This document shows positions 25,993 through 34,903 of a stretch of DNA of 64,000 nucleotides, one piece after another. Position 1 is the first letter of the stretch; each line of letters starts with the position of its first letter. Both the position numbers and the translations under genes were made by a program. This stretch comes from Actinoplanes lobatus. Lineage in GTDB: Bacteria > Actinomycetota > Actinomycetes > Mycobacteriales > Micromonosporaceae. The stretch is taken from positions 8,924,501-8,988,500 of the forward strand of contig NZ_JACHNC010000001.1 in the NCBI RefSeq assembly GCF_014205215.1. Direction: 5' to 3'. A model generated the notes under the pieces. That model ran no database searches, was not told where the DNA came from, and was given only the letters and a program-made list of their open reading frames with translations.

Positions 25993-26868
25993 ATGGGGGA
26001 TCTCCTCTGCGACGCGACCGTGATCATCCCCGCCCACAACGCGGGCGCTCAGATCGACGCCCAGCTCGCCGCGCTCGCCGCCCAGCGGTACGACGGTGTC
26101 TGGGAGGTCCTCGTCGTGGACAACGGGTCGACCGACGACACCGCCGCCGTAGCCCTGCGCTGGGCGGGCCGGCTCCCCGGGCTGCGGGTGATTCGTGAGG
26201 ACAGGCTCGGCGTCAACTACGCGCGCAACGCCGGCGCCCGGGTGGCGCGGGGCGAGATCCTGGCGTTCTGCGACGCGGACGACGTGGCCACCCCGTCGTG
26301 GCTGGGCGAGCTGGTCGCGGCCTGCGCGGATGCCGACATCGCCGGCGGCTACCTCGACCAGGCGGCGCTCAACAGCCCGCGCGCGCAGGCGTCCCGGCTC
26401 GCGAACCCCACCGACCGGCTGCCGCTGATCATGGACTGGCTCCCGTACGCGACCGGCGCCTGCATGGCGGTCCGCGCCACGGTGTTCGGCAAGCTCGACG
26501 GCTTCGACGAGACGTACGCGGACGGTGGCGGCGACGACGTCGAACTCTGCCTGCGCGCCCAGTTCGCCGGGCACACCGTCGCGTTCGCGCCCGGGGCGGT
26601 GATGCGCTACCGGCTGCGTGCGGGGCTGCGGCAGATCGCCCGTCAGCAGTTCGGGTACGGTCGCGCCGACGCACGCCTGTTCCGGGATTTCCGCGGGCGG
26701 GGCCTCACCGTCAACAGCACCGGTGAGGCCGCCCGGGGGTGGCTCGGACTCCTGCTCAGAGCGTATGTCCTGGGTGATCCCGACCGGGCGGGACTCTGGG
26801 TGTGCGAGGCCGCGTGGCGGGCCGGGCGGCTGCGGGGAAGCCTCCAACAGCGGGTGTGGTGCCCGTGA
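25993..26868 (+). CDS. Family 2 glycosyltransferase
   Basis: A 291-residue GT-A enzyme: VIIPAHNAGAQIDAQL (nucleotide binding), VLVVDNGSTDDT, then the DxD-type CDADDVATPSW, and a later GFDETYADGGGDDVEL acceptor/base region. No transmembrane anchor. It should transfer a sugar from an NDP-sugar to a cytosolic acceptor. The gene is the first of a coupled pair: its TGA overlaps the GTG of the GHMP kinase. Left edge of the putative biosynthetic cluster. The specific sugar and acceptor are unknown. Confidence 0.88.
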   Translation: MGDLLCDATVIIPAHNAGAQIDAQLAALAAQRYDGVWEVLVVDNGSTDDTAAVALRWAGRLPGLRVIREDRLGVNYARNAGARVARGEILAFCDADDVATPSWLGELVAACADADIAGGYLDQAALNSPRAQASRLANPTDRLPLIMDWLPYATGACMAVRATVFGKLDGFDETYADGGGDDVELCLRAQFAGHTVAFAPGAVMRYRLRAGLRQIARQQFGYGRADARLFRDFRGRGLTVNSTGEAARGWLGLLLRAYVLGDPDRAGLWVCEAAWRAGRLRGSLQQRVWCP

Positions 26869-27773
26869 GCGGCGCGTCCCGGCCGGTTCGGGCCTGCCTG
26901 TCGGGCGAGGACCTCGACTGGCTCGGCGGCCGCGCCCTCTGTGTGGCGCTCGATCTGCGGACCACGGTGAGCACTTCTCCACCTGACGACTCGGGGGGTG
27001 AGCACACCCCGTGGGCCGGCGCCGTATGGGACTTCCTCCGCCCGCGCGTCGAGCACCTGGCACCCGCCCCGACACCGGTCCGCGTCTCCAGCCAGGCCCC
27101 GATCGCCAGCGGGCTGTCCAGCTCGACCGCTCTGATCATGGCGATCTTCGACGTGTACGCGCCGCACGCGCCCCGCAGCGACCGGGTGCGGTGGGCGTAC
27201 GAGTTCGAGTTCGCGTTCTGCAACGGCGGTGGCATGGACCAGCTCGCCATCGATCTCGGCGGTGTCACCTGTTTCGAGGGACGCCCCACCGGACTGCCAC
27301 GGGTGGCCGGGCACGTGGCGTTCCCGGGCGAGTGGGCTCTGATCATCGTCGACTCACGGTCCCCGAAGTCCACCCCGGACCACATCAGGAACGTCCGCGC
27401 GCAGCAACAGGGCAAGGATCCGGAGCTGGCCGCCTACATCCGCCGCTGCGACGTCGCCACCGATGTCGCCTGGGCGGCGATCGGCCGTCGCGACCTGCGA
27501 GCGCTGGGTGAGGCGATGACCGAGGCGCACCGGGCCATGCGCGATCACCAGCGGATGTCCACGCCGCTGCTGGAAGGGCTGCGCGCGCTCGCCGGCGACG
27601 CCGGAGGCCTGGCCATGAAGGTGACCGGCGCGGGCGGTGGAGGCGCTCTCGTCGGCGTCTGCCGCGCCGAGGACGCGCCGTCGGTGGCGGAGGCCATCCG
27701 GGACGCCTACCGCGCGGACGGTTCCGCCGCCGTCGTCCTGGAGACGGTCGCGGCGCCGCCGAACCATTCGTAG
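26865..27773 (+). CDS. GHMP-family sugar kinase (galactokinase-like)
   Basis: A 302-residue GHMP kinase. Motif 1 is CLSGEDLDWLGG (compare galactokinase GEHxDYxxG), motif 2 is APIASGLSSSTAL (ATP phosphate loop, ~78-90), and motif 3 is KVTGAGGGGALVG near residue 248. FEFAFCNGGGMDQLA is the substrate-side helix with the usual GG..D. It should phosphorylate the anomeric or another hydroxyl of a sugar or cyclitol. It is coupled to the GT2 gene by a GTGA overlap, and its 3' end overlaps the convergent gene on the other strand by 67 bases. Confidence 0.85.
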   Translation: MSGASRPVRACLSGEDLDWLGGRALCVALDLRTTVSTSPPDDSGGEHTPWAGAVWDFLRPRVEHLAPAPTPVRVSSQAPIASGLSSSTALIMAIFDVYAPHAPRSDRVRWAYEFEFAFCNGGGMDQLAIDLGGVTCFEGRPTGLPRVAGHVAFPGEWALIIVDSRSPKSTPDHIRNVRAQQQGKDPELAAYIRRCDVATDVAWAAIGRRDLRALGEAMTEAHRAMRDHQRMSTPLLEGLRALAGDAGGLAMKVTGAGGGGALVGVCRAEDAPSVAEAIRDAYRADGSAAVVLETVAAPPNHS

Positions 27774-29239
27774 GCGAGCCACTGCGCGTAGTGGTGCAGC
27801 CGGAAGCGGATCTCCGGCGACACCGTGGACGTGCCGTGCGCGGCCGGCGCCGGTCTGAGGTCGCGGACCGGAACGGGACGCACCGCCTCCGCGACGGCGA
27901 GGGCGAATTCCCGCAGCGGATACGCGGGCGGCCGTTGCGCCGTGGCCTCGCGCGCGAGGTCGCCGGCCAGCTCTCGAACGTGCAGCGGGCGCACCAGCGC
28001 GGGATGGGCGCCGGTGAGCAGAATCGGCCGGGACCGCAGTGCCTGCCACACCAGCGACCCGATCAGGCCGTCCGGTCCGCAGCCGGGGCCGTAGAGGTCG
28101 CCGTCGACCGCCCGGGGGTCGGCGCCGTCGTCCGCGATCGTCACCGCCGTGCCGCTCTCGGCGAGGTAGGCGGCGAGGTGCGCGGTCAGCGGCCGGTCGC
28201 CGGGCCGCACCGCGATGCGCCGCCGGGCCGGGGGCGGATGCAGCGGATCACCGCGGCCGGCCTCGACCGCGCGGGCGGCGTGTTCGGCGAGTCGCCGTAC
28301 GGTGGGCTCGTCGAGCCCGTCGCCGCCGCGCTGGCTGACACCGCCCGGTCCGATCGTGCGCAGCGCCTCGGCCACGACGGGGCCGGACGACGGCCCTCCG
28401 CGGGAGAGCAGGCCCAACGCGTAGCCGGTGAGCCGGACGTCGTGGTCCGCGACGGCGCGAAGGCGTGCCTCCGGAGCACCGAGCAGCCGCAGCCTCGCCC
28501 CGGTCTCCAGGTGCAGCCAGTCGCCGTCCGGTGAGCGCTCCAGACATTGCGCCACACCGTTTTTCAGGAACGGCACCAGCGGCGGTGGATTCCGCATGAT
28601 CCGCGGCGGCTCGTCCGGCGCCACCGGCAGGAAGCACGCCGACCGGCGCGGTCCCCGGAACGCGTTGCCCACGATGCTGGGCCCGTCCAGGTGCTCGGCC
28701 AGGTTCGGCGCCGAGACGAGGCAGCGGACCCCGGCCGCGCGCAGGTGCCGCTGCATGAGGATGTCGTCCGGCCAGCCTTCGGCCGCGTGTTCCCGGGCCA
28801 TCCGCGCGTAGCCGATCGCGGTGTCGCGCGGCAGCACCAGCGCGGCGCACGGGATGTACTCGCCCACGGCCGGCACCCAGTTCGCCCCGGTCAGAGCACC
28901 GAGCCGGACCATCGCCCCGGTCCGTGAGTCCCAGATCGCGAACAGCGCCAGCGCGGCGTCCGGGGCGGCCTCGATCGCGTCCAGGATTCGCTCCCACGCG
29001 CCCTCGGCCAGCAGCATGTCGTCCTGGAGCACCAGATGGTGGGTGCTGTCCTCGGGCACCGTCCCCCAGGCGGCGACCGCGGTGCGCAGTACCGTCGGCG
29101 GGCCGTCCGGCTGGGGGTCGGACACGATCCGGAGCAGTCCGGGCGGCGCCTGTGCGGCCGTCCGGGCGCCCGCGTCGCCCCGCCCGGGGTGGGTCAGGAC
29201 GGAGCCGTCGAGGCGGTACGGCCCCCGGGCCAGGCTCAT
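27707..29239 (-). CDS. Possible GT25-like glycosyltransferase with an uncharacterised C-terminal domain
   Basis: A 510-residue protein. Residues ~35-240 look like a glycosyltransferase GT-A core: TVLRTAVAAWG, then HHLVLQDDMLLAEGAWERI with a DxD-like QDD, ALFAIWDSRTGAM, and WPDDILMQRHL; GT25 is the nearest family I can suggest. The remainder (~270-510) is helical, ending in RLHHYAQWLAYEWFGG, with an ITIADD-like strand suggesting a Rossmann-type part; I do not recognise it. ATG 29239 overlaps the upstream fusion gene's stop (ATGA). Last gene of the leftward operon, overlapping the GHMP kinase gene by 67 bases in the convergent direction. Confidence 0.5.
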   Translation of the reverse strand: MSLARGPYRLDGSVLTHPGRGDAGARTAAQAPPGLLRIVSDPQPDGPPTVLRTAVAAWGTVPEDSTHHLVLQDDMLLAEGAWERILDAIEAAPDAALALFAIWDSRTGAMVRLGALTGANWVPAVGEYIPCAALVLPRDTAIGYARMAREHAAEGWPDDILMQRHLRAAGVRCLVSAPNLAEHLDGPSIVGNAFRGPRRSACFLPVAPDEPPRIMRNPPPLVPFLKNGVAQCLERSPDGDWLHLETGARLRLLGAPEARLRAVADHDVRLTGYALGLLSRGGPSSGPVVAEALRTIGPGGVSQRGGDGLDEPTVRRLAEHAARAVEAGRGDPLHPPPARRRIAVRPGDRPLTAHLAAYLAESGTAVTIADDGADPRAVDGDLYGPGCGPDGLIGSLVWQALRSRPILLTGAHPALVRPLHVRELAGDLAREATAQRPPAYPLREFALAVAEAVRPVPVRDLRPAPAAHGTSTVSPEIRFRLHHYAQWLAYEWFGGAATVSRTTAAEPSAR

Positions 29240-31167
29240 GAGAGACCGGCCCAGCGCGACCACGCGGCGACCGTGGCGAGTCCCTCGTCCAGGGTGATCG
29301 CCGGGCGGAACCCCGTCTCGGCGAGGCGTGTGCCGTCGATGCGTGTGACACGCCGGAAGAACTCCCGTTCACGCTGCGGCCAGTTCGCACTGTCGGGAAG
29401 GTCGAGTTGCGTCTGTCCCAGCAGGTCCCGGTACCTGTCGTAGTAGTCGCCCCAGGTGGTGGCCGCCGGCCCGGCGAGCAGGAATCGCCGCCCGTCGACG
29501 GCCGGCGCCGTCACCAGGTGAGTGATCGCACCGGCGACGTCGTGCACGTGGACGACGTCGCAGGTCCCGCCCCCGCCACTGGGCAGGCAGGCGTTGTCCG
29601 CCCGCAGCAGCCGCAGCGGCCGGACCGTCCACACCGGGCCGAACGGTCCGTACACGGCGGCGGGTTGCAGGCAGACGACCTCGGCCGGGCCGCCGGCCCG
29701 GTGCAGCGCCAGGCGCTCGGCGGCGGCCTTCTGCGCGGCGTAGGAGAGGTCGTCCGGCGCCGGCTCCAGCGCCGGCGAGTCCTCGGTCAGCACCGGGCCG
29801 GAGTCCGTCCGGTAGACGGCGGCGCTGCTCACGTGGACCACACGCCGCGCGCCGGCCCTGGTCGCGGCCGTCACCGCCGCCGCTGTGCCGTCGACCGTCA
29901 CGCTCCACCGCTCCGCCGGTTCGCCGCGGCTGCCGTAGACGGCGTGGACCACCACATCACAGCCGCGGAACGCCTCCTCCAGGGCGACGGCGTCGCGCGT
30001 GTCGGCGCGGGCGAACCGCAGCCGGCCCGGGGCGCGGTGGGCCAGCCGGGCACGGCCCGCATGCGTACGGGTCACCGCGACGACCTCGCGTGCGCCCGCG
30101 TCCAGCAGATGTTCGACGACGTGGGCGCCGATGAACCCGTTCGCCCCGGTCACCGCGACCCGCATCGTGCCCAGTGGCGGCGACGGCCGGGGTGGCTCGG
30201 CCGGCTCCCAGAGCCGTGCCACGCGGGACGTCGGCCGGCAGCGGTCCAGGAGTGCCACGGTCGCCTCGGCGTCGGCGAGGGTGGCCAGTTCCGGCACCGG
30301 TTCGCCCTGGATGCCCCGTCCGAAGAGCACGAGCTGGTGGCGGAAGAGGCCCGCGCGGGTGAGCAGCGCCGGGTCGGGGGCGGGAACCGGCTCCGGTGGC
30401 TGTCCGTCGATCGTCTGGCTCGCGGCGCGTTCGGTGCCGACGGTCAGGGTGCCGGCCGTGCCTTCGAAGACGATCCGGTTCTCCAGGGTCCGCAGCCGGC
30501 TCAGGGTCACCTCCGCGGTCACGTCGCCGAAGGCCAGCCGGAGTTCCGCCTCGGAGGCGGCTCCCCCGTCGGAGTTGTCCGCGTAGGACAGCGGTTCACC
30601 GGGGCCGCCGAGCCAGTGGGCGAGCAGGTCGAGGATGTGCGGGCCGAGGTCGGCCAGTACGCCGCCGCCCGGCCCGGGCGAGAAGGTGAACGGGCTCGCG
30701 GCGGGCCAGGCGTAGACGGCGCCCTCCCGCCAGCGGATACGGCGCAGGCGGCCCAGCCGGCCGGAGGCCAGTTGCGCGGCGACCCATCCGGTCGCCGGGT
30801 AGAGGCGCCGGACGTGGGCGGGGACCACCGGAGTGCCGCTCGTACGCAGCTGAGCGAGGGCGGGCACGGTCAGCGCGACGGGCTTCTCCACCAGCACGGG
30901 AGTGCCGGCGGCGGCCAGCCGCCCGGCTATCGCGGCGTGGCTGGCCGGGCCGGTGGCGACCAGCGCCGCGTCCACCCGGCCCGGAAGTTCGCCGACATCG
31001 GCGAAGACGTCCACGGGGTGACCGAGCGCGCCGGCGACGGCACGCAGGCGGGACGGGTCCCGGTCGACCAGCGCGGTGACCCGGAACGGCGGGTCGGGGC
31101 TGAGCAGCGCGGGCAGGTGGCACAGTTCGGTGACCGCGCCGCAGCCGACGAGAGCGAGCCGTTTCAT
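29236..31167 (-). CDS. Fusion of Gfo/Idh/MocA oxidoreductase and NAD-dependent sugar epimerase/dehydratase
   Basis: A 643-residue bifunctional protein. Residues 1-~325 are a Gfo/Idh/MocA oxidoreductase (LALVGCGAVTELCHLPAL Rossmann start; VLVEKPVAL with the catalytic EKP; GGGVLADLGPHILDLL). From residue 335 an extended SDR begins with its own MRVAVTGANGFIGAHVVEH, followed by VVHAVYGSRGE, VHVSSAAVY and the catalytic YAAQK. Both nucleotide-binding motifs are intact. The first domain probably oxidises a sugar or cyclitol hydroxyl, the second epimerises or dehydrates. ATG 31167 overlaps the preceding gene's stop, as does its own stop with the next gene. Confidence 0.9.
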   Translation of the reverse strand: MKRLALVGCGAVTELCHLPALLSPDPPFRVTALVDRDPSRLRAVAGALGHPVDVFADVGELPGRVDAALVATGPASHAAIAGRLAAAGTPVLVEKPVALTVPALAQLRTSGTPVVPAHVRRLYPATGWVAAQLASGRLGRLRRIRWREGAVYAWPAASPFTFSPGPGGGVLADLGPHILDLLAHWLGGPGEPLSYADNSDGGAASEAELRLAFGDVTAEVTLSRLRTLENRIVFEGTAGTLTVGTERAASQTIDGQPPEPVPAPDPALLTRAGLFRHQLVLFGRGIQGEPVPELATLADAEATVALLDRCRPTSRVARLWEPAEPPRPSPPLGTMRVAVTGANGFIGAHVVEHLLDAGAREVVAVTRTHAGRARLAHRAPGRLRFARADTRDAVALEEAFRGCDVVVHAVYGSRGEPAERWSVTVDGTAAAVTAATRAGARRVVHVSSAAVYRTDSGPVLTEDSPALEPAPDDLSYAAQKAAAERLALHRAGGPAEVVCLQPAAVYGPFGPVWTVRPLRLLRADNACLPSGGGGTCDVVHVHDVAGAITHLVTAPAVDGRRFLLAGPAATTWGDYYDRYRDLLGQTQLDLPDSANWPQREREFFRRVTRIDGTRLAETGFRPAITLDEGLATVAAWSRWAGLS

Positions 31168-31889
31168 CGAGGGCTCCCCGCCGGGTGCACGACCCAGACG
31201 CCCGGTTCCCAGTACGTGCCGAGGTCGGCGTTCCGGTCGATGTGCAGCGGGGCGAGACCGTGCGGGAACACGTACTCGCCGGATTCGGGGAACGCCATGC
31301 CTGTCCATTGCTCCCAGTCACGCAACGTGCCGGTGATGAGCGACGAGCGGGACGCCGAGGCGCCGAGTGTGCCGCCGAGGGAGACGTGGGTGCGGATCCA
31401 CGGGTCGAACGGCTCGCCGGACTCGGTGGTCCAGGCCGCGTAGCGTTCGATGGGGGTGAGCGGGTAGCGCTCCTTCCAGGTGGGGCGCAGCGGCGCCACC
31501 AGGGTGCCGAGCCCGGCGGAGGCGGCCAGGTGGCGCAGGGCCGTGAGCATGGTGAAGGCGTGCCGTCGACCGCGGTGGGCGGGCGCGACCTCGATGCCGA
31601 GCGCGCACAGCGCCGTGGCCGGGCGGCCGGAGAACCCCTCGACGATGGCGGCGTCGATGCCGGGCAGGGCCGGGTCCCACGCGACCGGGATGGAACGCGC
31701 GACCGCGAGCACCTCGTCGCTCTCGCCGTCGACGAGCGCGAGCTGACAGTCGCCGAACTCCGCGAAGAGCCGTTTCCAGTAGCCGGCCATCACGTCACCG
31801 TGCAGGTTGTACTCGGGCAGCACCCCGTCGAACAGCGCGGGGATCCGATCCCAGAGCTCGGCTCGCGAGGCGTGATCGACCACGGTCAT
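31164..31889 (-). CDS. GNAT-like acyltransferase, putative
   Basis: A 241-residue soluble protein. The centre CALGIEVAPAHRGRRHAFTML resembles the beta4-alpha3 acetyl-CoA-binding region of GNAT enzymes (V-x-P-x-x-R-G), and DCQLALVDGESDEVLAVARSIP fits the preceding strands. The C-terminal ~80 residues (WIRTHVSLGG, MAFPESGEYVFPHGL, WEPGVWVVHPAG) look like a lid seen in larger acyltransferase-like proteins of secondary metabolism. It could acylate an amino sugar or be non-enzymatic. It overlaps both neighbours by 4 bases, in the middle of the leftward operon. Confidence 0.5.
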   Translation of the reverse strand: MTVVDHASRAELWDRIPALFDGVLPEYNLHGDVMAGYWKRLFAEFGDCQLALVDGESDEVLAVARSIPVAWDPALPGIDAAIVEGFSGRPATALCALGIEVAPAHRGRRHAFTMLTALRHLAASAGLGTLVAPLRPTWKERYPLTPIERYAAWTTESGEPFDPWIRTHVSLGGTLGASASRSSLITGTLRDWEQWTGMAFPESGEYVFPHGLAPLHIDRNADLGTYWEPGVWVVHPAGSPR

Positions 31890-32689
31890 GACGAACCCTC
31901 CACGGTGAAGGCCGGTCCGTCGCAGCCGTGGACGTGTACCGGGCCGAGCGGCGGATATGCGGTGAGAGCGGATCGGATCAGCGACGAGTGTTCGAGGATC
32001 TCGGTGCGGGGCCGGGACCGGGATCGCAGGTGCCCGTGGTGGCCCTCGGAGAACACGTTCCGGCCGTGGAACGTGTAGATGTAGAGGTGGCCCTGTCCGT
32101 GGAGATGCTGGACGGGCACCTCCCGGTGCAGGTCCATCAGCAGTTGCCAGTCCTCGCCGTAGTGTTCGTACCGGCCGGTCCGCGGGTACCGGAAGCGTGC
32201 CTCGCGGGTCATCAGCATCGTCGTCGGGAGCAGCGGATACTCCGCGGCCGGCGGACGGTTCCAGTCGATCCAGTGCAGCTCGCCGCGGGCGGCGAACAGC
32301 TGGAGGTGGTCACCGAGGAACGAGCTGTGCGCTCCCGCGGCCCGCAGCGCCGCCACCTGCACGGTGAGCCGGTCGGGATGGCTGAGGTCGTCGTCGTCCC
32401 ACACACAGACCAGCTCCCCGCCGGCCGCGTCGAGCGACAGGTTGCGCAGCGCTCCGAGTCTCAGGCCCGGATCCGCGCCGATGAGCACGGCGCGATCGAC
32501 GCCGTACGCGCGCAGCGAGGCCCGCAACCGGGCGGCGTAAGTCCGGTCGCCCTGCGAGACGATGACCAGTTCCCGGTCCGGATGGCGTTGCGCGGCGAAA
32601 CAGCGGATCGCGCGGTCGGCCAGCTCCGGCCGGTCCCGGGTGACCATCAGGCAGCTCACCGACGGGGTCAAGAGGCCACCGCCTCCCAC
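31886..32689 (-). CDS. Family 2 glycosyltransferase
   Basis: A GT2-type enzyme of 261-267 residues: SCLMVTRDRPELADRAI, RELVIVSQGD, then the DxD region VWDDDDLSHPDR, and TTMLMTREARFRYP; the C-terminus has HGRNVFSEGHHGH. The fold and order fit family 2 enzymes acting on NDP-sugars. Two starts are possible: GTG at 32689, inside the upstream methyltransferase gene, or TTG at 32671 overlapping its stop (TTGA), the arrangement used throughout this operon. No membrane segment. The acceptor is unknown. Confidence 0.8.
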   Translation of the reverse strand: MGGGGLLTPSVSCLMVTRDRPELADRAIRCFAAQRHPDRELVIVSQGDRTYAARLRASLRAYGVDRAVLIGADPGLRLGALRNLSLDAAGGELVCVWDDDDLSHPDRLTVQVAALRAAGAHSSFLGDHLQLFAARGELHWIDWNRPPAAEYPLLPTTMLMTREARFRYPRTGRYEHYGEDWQLLMDLHREVPVQHLHGQGHLYIYTFHGRNVFSEGHHGHLRSRSRPRTEILEHSSLIRSALTAYPPLGPVHVHGCDGPAFTVEGSS

Positions 32690-33501
32690 ACGATCGCGGC
32701 CGGCATGTCCTTCCAGGCCGCCATGGCCGCGTCGGCGACCTTCTCCTCGTAGCCGCCGGGCGGCAACGGGCCCGCGAACAACGGCTCCCGGCAGGTGCGC
32801 ACGACGAGCCCGTGGTCGGCGAAGGCCGCGAGGTAGTCACTCGCGAGGTGCACGTGGTAGGGCACGAACCCCAGGCCGCCCTCCGGGCGTACGAACATCG
32901 CCGGTCCCTGCAACAGCGTCATGAACGGGTGCGGGTCGGTGACGATCAGGCGACCGCCCGGTACGAGGACCCGGCGCAGCTCCCCGACGGCCCGGCTCAG
33001 CTCGGCCACGTGGGCGAGCGCGAGCGCACAGACGACCACGTCGAACGACGCGTCCGGCAGCGGCAGCTTCTCCAGGGAGCCGGTCTCGAACCGGGCGGCG
33101 GGCACCTTCCCGGCCGCCTTGGCGAGCATCTGGGGCGACTGGTCGACGCCGACCACGTCGTGGCCGAGCGCGCTGAGCCGGGCCGCGTGCCGCCCGGTGC
33201 CGCAGGCCGCGTCGAGCGCGTATCCGGGTGGCAGGCCGGCCATCAGGTCGGCGACCACGGGTTCCTCGGCGGCGATGACGAAGTTCGGCAGCGTGTCGTA
33301 GCGGGCGGCCCATGCCGCGTACCCCTCCGCCGGGGCGAACTCGGTGAGCGGCTTACCGGCGGCCGGCTCGGGCTGCGCGAGGCGGCGCAGTTCGGCGGTG
33401 CGGGCGGCCACGAAACCGTCGTCCGCGGTGGTCGCGGTACGCAGCAGGGCCAGCCCCACGATGCCCATCGTCAGTTCACGCATGCGAGCTCGATGCGCCA
33501 T
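32668..33501 (-). CDS. Class I SAM-dependent methyltransferase
   Basis: A 277-residue methyltransferase with motif I LDAACGTGRHAARL, the acidic post-I DVVGVDQSPQML, motif II SFDVVVCALALAHV and motif III VLVPGGRLIVTDPH, a UbiE/Methyltransf_11 type. An N-terminal helical extension of ~75 residues precedes the core. The start at ATG 33501 is preceded by GGAGGCGAGG; an ATG 12 bases upstream is possible. The acceptor (N, O or C) cannot be told. First gene of the five-gene leftward transcription unit that ends at 27707, divergent from the dimethylformamidase-like gene across 32 bases. Confidence 0.88.
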   Translation of the reverse strand: MAHRARMRELTMGIVGLALLRTATTADDGFVAARTAELRRLAQPEPAAGKPLTEFAPAEGYAAWAARYDTLPNFVIAAEEPVVADLMAGLPPGYALDAACGTGRHAARLSALGHDVVGVDQSPQMLAKAAGKVPAARFETGSLEKLPLPDASFDVVVCALALAHVAELSRAVGELRRVLVPGGRLIVTDPHPFMTLLQGPAMFVRPEGGLGFVPYHVHLASDYLAAFADHGLVVRTCREPLFAGPLPPGGYEEKVADAAMAAWKDMPAAIVWEAVAS

Positions 33502-33533
33502 CCTCGCCTCCATCCATCCGATATCAATAGATC

Positions 33534-34901
33534 ATGATTTCTCATGAGATTGAGGGCTATTTCGGTCGGGAGAGCGTGGCGGTGGGCGAGACCATCCGCA
33601 TCCATGCCTCGACCACCGCGCCACGCTTCCGGGTCGACTTCTTCAAGCTCGGAGCCAAGCCGCGGTACGCCGGGAGCACGCCCTGGCTGCCCGGGCGGCA
33701 CCGGCCCCGGCCGCTCGTCGCAGGCCGCGCCGATCCCTCGGTGGACTGGGGCTGGGACGCCTACCCCTTCACTCCCGCCGGCGACTGGGAGCCCGGCCTG
33801 TACGCCGCCTTCTTCGAGACCGCCGACGTCACGCCGGCCCTGCGGCCCCTGAAGGGGTTCGGCCGCGACAGCCTGGTGGTACGCCCACACCGGGCGGAGA
33901 ACCGTGTGCTCTGCAAGGTCTCGACGTTCACCAGGCACGCCTACAACCGTGGCGACGGCGCCGGCTTCACCGACGGGGCCAGCCTCTACGACGACCCGGT
34001 CCACATCCCCGGGCAGGGGCACAAGGTGAGCTTCCGCCGGGCGGGCGGCATCGACTTCCTCGCGTACTGGGACGCACCGTTCCTCGCCTGGCTCGAAAAC
34101 AACGGGTACACCGTGGACCTCTGCACCGACCTGGACCTGCACGAGGACCCGGACCTGCTCACCGGCTACCGCCTGCTGCTGAGCGTCGGGCACGACGAGT
34201 ACTGGAGCACCGAGATGCGCACGCACACGACGGCCTTCGCCGGGAACGGCGGCAACGTGGCCTTCCTGAGCGGCAACACCTGCTGGTGGCGGGTACGGGT
34301 GACCGACGGCGGCACCGCCTTCGTCTCCGACACCGACCATCGCGTCGACGACGTCTGCCCGCGGCTGCCCGCGCCGGACCTGTGGTGGACGATCGCGCCG
34401 GAGAACGCGCTGACCGGCGTCAGCTTCCGCAACGGCGGCATGTGGCCGGGCGGCTGGCCCGGCGACCGGCCACGCACCGGTTTCACCGTGCAGCACGCGG
34501 ACCACTGGGTCTTCGCCGGCACGGGCCTGCGCGACGGCGACCGGCTCGGCGAGGGCACCGGACTGATCGGGTACGAGTGCGACGGCGCCGCGTTCGTCCG
34601 CGACGAGCATGGTGTCGCACGTCCGAGCGGTGCCGACGGCACCCCACCGGACTTCACGATCCTCGGCATCGCCGAACTGACCCCGGTCCACGACGACCTC
34701 CACCACCCGCGCGCGGGCCACTGGAACTGCGCCGACCGCGAGGCGGACGGACCCCGGGCGGCCACCATGGGCGTACACACCCTGGGCGCCGGCACGGTCT
34801 TCACCGGCGCGTCCACCGACTGGCCGGTGGTGACCGCGAGCGGCGCCGCTCCCGCGGTCGAGCAGGTCACCCGCAACGTGCTGGACCGGCTGGGCGGCTG
34901 A
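33534..34901 (+). CDS. N,N-dimethylformamidase large-subunit-like protein
   Basis: A 455-residue protein matching the C-terminal domain of the DMFase beta subunit: GRESVAVGETIRIHAS (beta-sandwich start), then YAAFFET, LCKVSTFTRHAYNRGDG, TVDLCTDLDLHEDPDLL, LLSVGHDEYWS and GNVAFLSGNTCWWRV. The class folds like a glutamine-amidotransferase/ThuA-type hydrolase and cleaves amides; the conserved D-E-Y-W and cysteines are visible. There is no small-subunit gene. It could hydrolyse a formamide or other amide in the cluster's product. It lies between the leftward five-gene unit and the HAD-amidinotransferase unit, convergent with the latter, with only 2 bases between stops. Confidence 0.75.
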   Translation: MISHEIEGYFGRESVAVGETIRIHASTTAPRFRVDFFKLGAKPRYAGSTPWLPGRHRPRPLVAGRADPSVDWGWDAYPFTPAGDWEPGLYAAFFETADVTPALRPLKGFGRDSLVVRPHRAENRVLCKVSTFTRHAYNRGDGAGFTDGASLYDDPVHIPGQGHKVSFRRAGGIDFLAYWDAPFLAWLENNGYTVDLCTDLDLHEDPDLLTGYRLLLSVGHDEYWSTEMRTHTTAFAGNGGNVAFLSGNTCWWRVRVTDGGTAFVSDTDHRVDDVCPRLPAPDLWWTIAPENALTGVSFRNGGMWPGGWPGDRPRTGFTVQHADHWVFAGTGLRDGDRLGEGTGLIGYECDGAAFVRDEHGVARPSGADGTPPDFTILGIAELTPVHDDLHHPRAGHWNCADREADGPRAATMGVHTLGAGTVFTGASTDWPVVTASGAAPAVEQVTRNVLDRLGG

Positions 34902-34903
34902 GG

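Noticed and set aside
29407..31443. Long plus-strand frame (678 codons) opposite the oxidoreductase-epimerase fusion
   Set aside because: Antisense of a gene with clear motifs; low-complexity composition and no start signal.
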